Source: Bacillota bacterium (lineage in GTDB: Bacteria; Bacillota; UBA4882; UBA10575). From it: DNA of 64,000 nucleotides. Under the pieces are notes generated by a model that saw only the letters and a list, made by a program, of their open reading frames with translations, had not been told where the DNA came from and made no database searches. The stretch is taken from contig DUOH01000049.1 of NCBI GenBank assembly GCA_012838955.1, forward strand, positions 1 through 64,000, read 5' to 3'. Position numbers and translations under genes: made by a program. Below, in pieces: positions 60,830 through 64,000 of this stretch (positions are counted from its first letter, which is position 1; every line of letters starts with the position of its first letter).

Positions 60830-62095
60830 ATGTTTGCTTTAGTTGATTGTAATAATTTTTACGTTTCTTGCGAGCGGGTCTTCCGGCCCGATCTTAACGA
60901 TCGACCAGTAGTGGTTCTCAGCAACAATGACGGGTGTATCATCGCCCGCTCTAATGAGGCTAAAGCTTTGGGGATCAAAATGGGCGAACCAGCATTTAAA
61001 ATCGCTGATTTTCTTCGTCAAAACAGGGTAGCAGTTTTCTCTTCTAATTACGCACTCTACGGCGATTTATCCCATCGGGTCATGAGTACGCTAGGTCGGT
61101 TCACACCGGAGCTGGAGGTTTATTCTATCGATGAAGCGTTTTTGAATTTAGCCGGTTTGTCCGTTCGCTTGGAGGAATACGCCTGGAAAATTCGCGCGAC
61201 CGTTTTGAAGAATATCGGGATTCCGGTTAGTGTGGGGGTCGGCCCGACCAAGGTATTGGCGAAAGTAGCCAACCATTATGCTAAAAAGGTTCCGGAAAAC
61301 CAGGGAATCTATGTTCTGGACAGTCCTGCCAAAATCGATGAAGCTCTTAAGTTCTTTGCCATTGATGAAGTCTGGGGAATCGGCCGGCAATACTCGAGAC
61401 TGTTAAAATCCCGAGGGGTAGAAACTGCTTGGGACTTCATCCAACTTCAGGATGGATGGGTCAAAAAAAGAATGACCGTTGTCGGGCTTCGAGTAAAGAA
61501 AGAATTGGAAGGAGTTTCTTGCTTGGAGATGAAATTAGTACCATCAGCCAAGAAAGCGATCTGTACTTCCCGTTCCTTCGGAGAGTCCCAAACCGAGTTG
61601 GAGCCGCTCCGGGAAGCCGTTGCCACCTATGCGACCCGATGTGCGGAAAAACTGCGGCGCCAACATTCCTACGCCGGGATGTTGATGGTTTTCATCCATA
61701 CCAACGGCTTTAAGAGGAATGAACCCCAATATGAACGCAACTTCGTCTGCAAGCTGCCGACGCCGACCAATAGTACTATGGAACTGATCCGCTATGCTCT
61801 ATTCGCCCTGGAGGCCATCTACCGCAAAGGGTACCGTTATAAAAAAGCCGGGGTATTGGCCTTGGATATCGTGTCGGAAAACCAAGTCCAGGGCGCTTTA
61901 TTTGATCGGGTCGACCGCGCTAAACATACCGCCGTCATGAAGACGCTGGATGCGATCAATTCCAAATATGGGAGGGATACTTTAAAGATAGCGGCCCAAG
62001 GTATTGGTGAAAATAAAAAATGGAAACTACGGCAGGAAAAACTGTCACCGAGTTATACGACCAAGTGGGATGATATTATAACAGTTAGGGTGTAA
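60830..62095 (+). CDS. umuC: UmuC-like translesion DNA polymerase V subunit
   Basis: The Y-family motifs are intact: [15 protein letters not shown] with the first Asp, SIDEAFLNL with Asp-Glu, and [19 protein letters not shown]. The 421-residue length fits UmuC rather than the shorter DinB, and a UmuD gene precedes it. With the LexA box this is an inducible mutagenesis operon. The start ATG follows the umuD stop without a gap. Confidence 0.95.
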   Translation: MFALVDCNNFYVSCERVFRPDLNDRPVVVLSNNDGCIIARSNEAKALGIKMGEPAFKIADFLRQNRVAVFSSNYALYGDLSHRVMSTLGRFTPELEVYSIDEAFLNLAGLSVRLEEYAWKIRATVLKNIGIPVSVGVGPTKVLAKVANHYAKKVPENQGIYVLDSPAKIDEALKFFAIDEVWGIGRQYSRLLKSRGVETAWDFIQLQDGWVKKRMTVVGLRVKKELEGVSCLEMKLVPSAKKAICTSRSFGESQTELEPLREAVATYATRCAEKLRRQHSYAGMLMVFIHTNGFKRNEPQYERNFVCKLPTPTNSTMELIRYALFALEAIYRKGYRYKKAGVLALDIVSENQVQGALFDRVDRAKHTAVMKTLDAINSKYGRDTLKIAAQGIGENKKWKLRQEKLSPSYTTKWDDIITVRV

Positions 62096-62098
62096 ATT

Positions 62099-62833
62099 AT
62101 GTGTTTCTTTTACGCGCTAAGCCAGTCAGCACAAGTATTAAAAAATCGATATGGATTGAAACTCGATTTTGATTTCGAATTGGAACCGGAGTTAAAGGAA
62201 GCCAAGTATTATGTGGCCGGTTTCGATTTCCCTAAAATGCCGGTGATTACAGACCAACATCCGGATCGGCTCCAAGGCTTTACCTGGGGGCTCGTTCCAA
62301 GCTGGGTAAGATCGGAGAGCCAGGCCAGGGAGATCCGGGCCTATACATTGAACGCCCGGAGCGATACGGTGTTTGATAAACCATCGTTTCGTAATGCTAT
62401 ATGGCAACGGCGTTGCTTAGTCCCGGCCGATGGTTTTTACGAATGGCGGGAAGTAGATGGAAAGAAGTATCCTTATTATATTTATCTGAAAAGTAAAGAG
62501 GTTTTTTCTTTCGCCGGGATCTGGGAGGAATGGATCGACCACTCGACGGGGGAGGTTTGGAGGACTTTTTCCATCCTGACTACAGAGGCTAATGCATTAA
62601 TGGCGCAGATTCATAACACTAAAAAGCGAATGCCGGTGATTTTATCCAGAGAAGGGGAGACGGAGTGGCTTCGAACTGGGCTGAGCAGGGAGGAGATCAT
62701 CGCTTTGACAAAACCTTTGGATGACACTTTAATGAGCGCTCATCCCATCAGTAGGCTAATTACTTCGCGCAGTTCCAACCGGAATGTTGCTGTAATCCAA
62801 GAAGTATATAATTATCCTGATCTAGTTGATTAA
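62099..62833 (+). CDS. SRAP (YedK/HMCES) abasic-site crosslinking protein
   Basis: SRAP proteins trap abasic sites in single-stranded DNA through a thiazolidine made by Cys2. Here the N terminus is M-C-F, so the catalytic Cys2 is present; NARSDT, CLVPADGFYEWRE and HNTKKRMPVIL hold the Asn, Glu and His of the site. Association of SRAP genes with umuDC-type SOS operons is known. It lies 3 bp after umuC and is followed by a terminator. Confidence 0.94.
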   Translation: MCFFYALSQSAQVLKNRYGLKLDFDFELEPELKEAKYYVAGFDFPKMPVITDQHPDRLQGFTWGLVPSWVRSESQAREIRAYTLNARSDTVFDKPSFRNAIWQRRCLVPADGFYEWREVDGKKYPYYIYLKSKEVFSFAGIWEEWIDHSTGEVWRTFSILTTEANALMAQIHNTKKRMPVILSREGETEWLRTGLSREEIIALTKPLDDTLMSAHPISRLITSRSSNRNVAVIQEVYNYPDLVD

Positions 62834-62881
62834 AAAGAACCATGTTTCAGTGTTTCGGTCTAGCCACCTATGTAATTATTT

Positions 62882-62908
62882 AAACCGGGGATAAACCCCG
62901 GTTTTCTT
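62882..62908 (+). terminator. Terminator of umuD-umuC-SRAP
   Basis: AACCGGGG and CCCCGGTT pair around ATAAA; TTCTTAC follows. Confidence 0.85.
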
Positions 62909-62965
62909 ACTTTGCGTAACAGGTGAGAACCGATCAATTGAAGATGTCAAGGAAGTCTTTGCGTG

Positions 62966-63037
62966 CCCGGACGATGGGTAATAAGCTAGAAAAATACAGG
63001 CAGACAGATTTCAGGGGAGGCCGATTCATGCTAATGC
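62966..63037 (+). repeat. Stray fragment copied from comM
   Basis: The 50 bp 62,988-63,037 match comM 59,806-59,855 at 48 of 50 positions; with two small deletions the likeness extends to CCCGGACGAT at 62,966 (comM 59,774). In the comM frame it still reads RKIQADRFQGRPIHANA. It is a non-functional scrap. Confidence 0.85.
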
Positions 63038-63069
63038 AGAACTTCTCTGTTTATGCTTTTATCATATAA

Positions 63070-64000
63070 TTAGCTTAACTTTTTCCGTCGACTGGTCGAT
63101 AATGTTTTATGAGCCTCTTTCAGCTGGGACCTGATCTTAATTTCCTGTGGACATTTTTTCTCACAGAGGCCGCAATCATAGCATGCCAAGGCATTTTTCC
63201 CGGGAATCCACGGGTTAACCTCTAACTCTCTATATGCCTCTTGCACGAATTCTTCCAGCTCATAGACGCGAAGATATTTATAGAGTTTAAATATGTAAGG
63301 AATGTTGACCTCTCTAGGGCAGGGTAGACAATTTCTACATTCCGTGCAGTAAAGATCCGCCATTTTTTGGAGTCTATTGATGACCCGCTCAATTTTGATC
63401 ATGTCACCACCGGAGATAGGGGTGGGGTTACCTGCATAAAAGATGTTTTCTTCCAACTTTTCAATACAGGACATCCCCGAAAGCATGCAAGAGACGTCCG
63501 GATTGGCCAGTACAAATCTTAATCCCAGCTCAATGTTGTTTCGAATTTTAATGTCCATTTGTTCTCTGAATTTATCCGGCAACTCAGCCATAGCGCCCCC
63601 GCCTAGTGGATTGGTGACAATGACGCCTAAACCGTTTTTTGCCGCATATTCCATGGCTTCTTCATTTAGCCGGTCCAACATATTATAAGAGCAGAGCACT
63701 GCAGAGAAGATACCCATATTAACCAGTTGTTTTATGTCATCCGGCGTTCCGTTGGCGTAAAAAGAGATAAACCGAATCAACCCTTCTTCTTTAGCTTTTT
63801 GCGCTTCTTCCAGCCAACCCGTTTTTTCTTCTATCTCTTGCACACTTTGGTAGTTGACACCGTCTAGATGATAAATGTCTATATGGTCCAGGCTCATCCG
63901 GTGCAACTGTTCCTTCAGGTACTTTGTAAAATCACCTGGTTTCTTAATGAGATGGCTTGGCGATTTACTGGAGAGGTATACTTCATGGCGCCAACCTCTG
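63070..64000 (-). CDS. Aldo/keto reductase with C-terminal [4Fe-4S] domain, partial
   Basis: The frame is open to the right edge, so the N terminus is missing. Visible are the AKR pieces EVYLSSKSPSHLIKKPGDF, HIDIYHLDGVN, GLGVIVTNPLGGG and DVSCMLSGMSCIEKLEEN, and then a ferredoxin-like end with CTECRNCLPCPREVNIPYIF and CYDCGLCEKKCPQEI. Such iron-sulfur AKR proteins are common in anaerobes; substrate unknown. A TTG at 63,906 is not the start, as upstream codons are plainly AKR-like. Confidence 0.9.
   Translation of the reverse strand, partial: RGWRHEVYLSSKSPSHLIKKPGDFTKYLKEQLHRMSLDHIDIYHLDGVNYQSVQEIEEKTGWLEEAQKAKEEGLIRFISFYANGTPDDIKQLVNMGIFSAVLCSYNMLDRLNEEAMEYAAKNGLGVIVTNPLGGGAMAELPDKFREQMDIKIRNNIELGLRFVLANPDVSCMLSGMSCIEKLEENIFYAGNPTPISGGDMIKIERVINRLQKMADLYCTECRNCLPCPREVNIPYIFKLYKYLRVYELEEFVQEAYRELEVNPWIPGKNALACYDCGLCEKKCPQEIKIRSQLKEAHKTLSTSRRKKLS

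Noticed and set aside
1-64000. CRISPR array, rRNA operon, or complete IS element
   Set aside because: No regular spaced repeats, no rRNA-like conserved blocks and no intact transposase frame or terminal repeats were seen.

Overview
The window looks like chromosome from a spore-forming, diderm member of the Firmicutes (Bacillota), of the Limnochordia / Hydrogenispora kind. The evidence is combined: Firmicute clusters (dnaX-ybaB-recR; rnhB-ylqG-ylqH-yraN-comM; xseA-xseB-ispA-yuiD-OLE-oapA-dxs), sporulation genes (ytrH, ytrI, ylmC-like, a YjcZ-like microprotein), a Bacillus-type LexA box, and a secretin, which implies an outer membrane. The taxon is an inference; no rRNA is present.

Layout. 1-1,096: an unrecognised ORF open at the left edge, a YjcZ-like microgene on the minus strand, and a sigma-H-like promoter. 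1,097-10,681: an operon for a type II secretion / type IV pilus-like machine (GspF, five pseudopilin-type proteins G/H/I/J/K, a fused PilM-PilN/GspL-like protein, a PilO-like and a PilP/GspC-like protein, and a secretin with five tandem STN-like modules). No GspE ATPase or prepilin peptidase is in view. 10,711-16,181: accessory region with a truncated membrane-protein gene fused to a 5'-truncated RHS gene whose tip looks like a zinc-phospholipase/nuclease domain, a candidate immunity gene, and a decayed TPR gene. 16,353-21,958: tRNA-His, a half-size UPF0016 gene with an apparently sequestered ribosome-binding site, NusG-II, methyltransferase, PRC-barrel, zinc-ribbon, PHP, YibE/F and SatD-like genes. 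22,275-29,174: GH94 phosphorylase, malic enzyme and a sulfonate/nitrate-type ABC transporter. 29,372-33,151: dnaX, ybaB, recR, ytrH, ytrI. 33,157-41,166: PHP, secreted LCAT-like lipase, mtnA, an arsenate-reductase remnant, dinB, L,D-transpeptidase and SLH protein.

41,474-47,506 is the isoprenoid/exonuclease VII cluster carrying OLE RNA and oapA. 47,690-52,934 holds an AprA/AprB-like flavoprotein-ferredoxin pair, an HD-GYP protein, ApbE and two small proteins. 53,058-60,072 is the rnhB-ylqG-ylqH-yraN-comM cluster, interrupted by about 2.5 kb with a decayed hydrolase and a secreted GH11 xylanase with a CBM; near-identical sigma-H-like promoter elements flank the insert. 60,340-62,833 is an SOS-controlled umuD-umuC-SRAP operon behind a textbook LexA box, followed by a stray 50-72 bp copy of comM sequence. 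An aldo/keto reductase runs off the right edge.

How it fits together: the cell surface theme is strong (secretin machine, RHS toxin, L,D-transpeptidase, SLH protein, secreted lipase and xylanase), alongside housekeeping replication/repair genes and early sporulation control. The GH94 phosphorylase, xylanase and malic enzyme suggest a plant-polymer or oligosaccharide fermenter.
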